This document shows positions 63,315 to 64,000 of a stretch of DNA of 64,000 nt, one piece after another. The stretch comes from Closterium sp. Naga37s-1. Taxonomy: Eukaryota; Streptophyta; Zygnematophyceae; Desmidiales; Closteriaceae. A program made the translations under genes and the position numbers. The notes below the pieces were generated by a model. It had not been told where the DNA came from and made no database searches. It saw only the letters and a program-made list of their open reading frames with translations. The stretch lies in NCBI GenBank assembly GCA_947471745.1, contig CANJKZ010000416.1, positions 147,775 through 211,774 on the forward strand, given 5' to 3'. Position 1 is the first letter of the stretch. Every line of letters starts with the position of its first letter.

Positions 63315-64000
63315 GTCTTGAGTCTCACTGGCAATTGCCAACTTGCCATTTATCCCTACGGGGGTACACCTGTGAGACATTACGGGGGTCCCTACAGGGA
63401 TACCTTACAGGCATCCCTATAAGATTTGACACATGTGGAGGCTAAACTCGTGAGAGTTACCATACCACCCTTTTGAAAGCAACGCTCACATGCTAGGTGT
63501 TTAGAGGGACAAATGCATTACGGTAGGTTTTGTGCATTGCAATCGTGTAGCAGGATTCGAGCTGTTTGTTTCTCTGGCAAGTGGATGCTCTAGGACATGC
63601 ATTCCCGGCGGACTTTTGACCCGACCTTGAGAGTCGCCTGTGCCAATTGATTGCTGTAGACATAACAAACGAAGCACGTTATTTGTTCAGGCTGTAGTCG
63701 AGTGAAGGTGTCTGTAACTTCTTCCAGTGACAGTATTTTGCAGTTGGAGCTTGAAAGATAAAGTTGCATTCCTGGTGGACTTTCGACCTGACCCAGCACG
63801 TGGCTATTACGCTGTGTCTTGAAAGGTGAGAAGCAGCCAGGTCTGTGGAGACAGCACCCACCCAGCACACACCTGTCTGCCTCGACAGACCTGGCTGCAG
63901 GCTCGCGTCACATCACACTGAAATTCATGTAAACCCAAAACCCTTCGCGCATTTTACCAGGCAAGTCTGATCAGAGGCGTAGGAACACGCCCTAACAGAG
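63315..64000. other. ABCE1 downstream region
   Basis: This is presumed 3' untranslated and intergenic DNA. It includes repeated CCCTACGGGGG/CCCTACAGGGA words (63350-63420), a 30-bp direct repeat (GCATTCCYGGYGGACTTTYGACC at about 63598 and 63768), a displaced piece of ABCE1 exon 10 end (63794-63833, RVAITLCL then donor), and a 14-bp inverted repeat. No further gene was recognised. Confidence 0.55.
63833..63898. repeat. 14-bp inverted repeat, hairpin-forming
   Basis: GCAGCCAGGTCTGT (63833-63846) and its exact reverse complement (63885-63898) are separated by 38 bases. The left arm overlaps the donor of the displaced exon 10 fragment. The arms could form a stem in RNA or mark a fold-back duplication. 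Confidence 0.8.

Overview
The window looks like nuclear DNA from a streptophyte green plant lineage, most plausibly a charophyte alga such as a desmid-type zygnematophyte. Evidence: GC-rich, intron-rich genes; a pTAC14-type plastid SET-domain protein with a transit-peptide-like N-terminus; a plant-type NT-C2 coiled-coil protein; a PICOT/GRXS17-type glutaredoxin; a eukaryotic tRNA-Gly(TCC); and Ty1/copia and Ty3/gypsy elements whose primer sites resemble initiator tRNA-Met. Genus-level identity cannot be read from the sequence.

Layout. 1-4.4 kb: the 5' half of a minus-strand copia element with its LTR, then a broken plus-strand fragment of a second copia family. 6.0-8.0 kb: a three-exon leucine-rich-repeat gene (+). 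8.5-19.8 kb: an 11-exon pTAC14 homologue (-). 21.0-25.5 kb: a Trx-Grx-Grx monothiol glutaredoxin (+), sharing a divergent promoter with pTAC14. 25.9 kb: tRNA-Gly (-). 26.3-38.0 kb: a giant NT-C2/coiled-coil gene (-). 39.2-51.9 kb: a complete old gypsy element (TSD tatat) with a younger copia element (TSD caatc) nested in it. 52.3-63.3 kb: a 12-exon ABCE1/RLI gene (+). The nested elements have stretched what was about a 1.5 kb divergent promoter between the NT-C2 and ABCE1 genes to about 14 kb.

The most unusual property is that pTAC14, glutaredoxin, NT-C2 and ABCE1 are all surrounded by partial tandem copies of their own exons. Upstream copies carry the acceptor half of an exon and downstream copies the donor half, with one full exon in the middle. 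Some donor-half copies have expanded into minisatellites (37 bp x 22, 110 bp x 6, 32 bp x about 45, degenerate 12 bp) that repeat an authentic 5' splice site. At many junctions between such local duplications, in introns or intergenic DNA, lies the same palindrome, TTTTGAGTCGACTCAAAA or a variant, often extended to GAC...GTC. This palindrome-at-duplication-junction signature is the best candidate for something undescribed.

The gene models were assembled by eye from conserved family sequence, splice consensus and phase. The 11 pTAC14 exons join in phase to 514 aa. The ABCE1 exons join to about 608 aa after two apparent 1-nt homopolymer deletions. The NT-C2 gene has one apparent +1 slip in a C run, and the glutaredoxin last exon is off by one nucleotide at its acceptor. 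These four indels may be base-calling errors. Glutaredoxin (Fe-S trafficking) and ABCE1 (an Fe-S ATPase) are functionally related by established family knowledge, but their proximity is probably coincidental.
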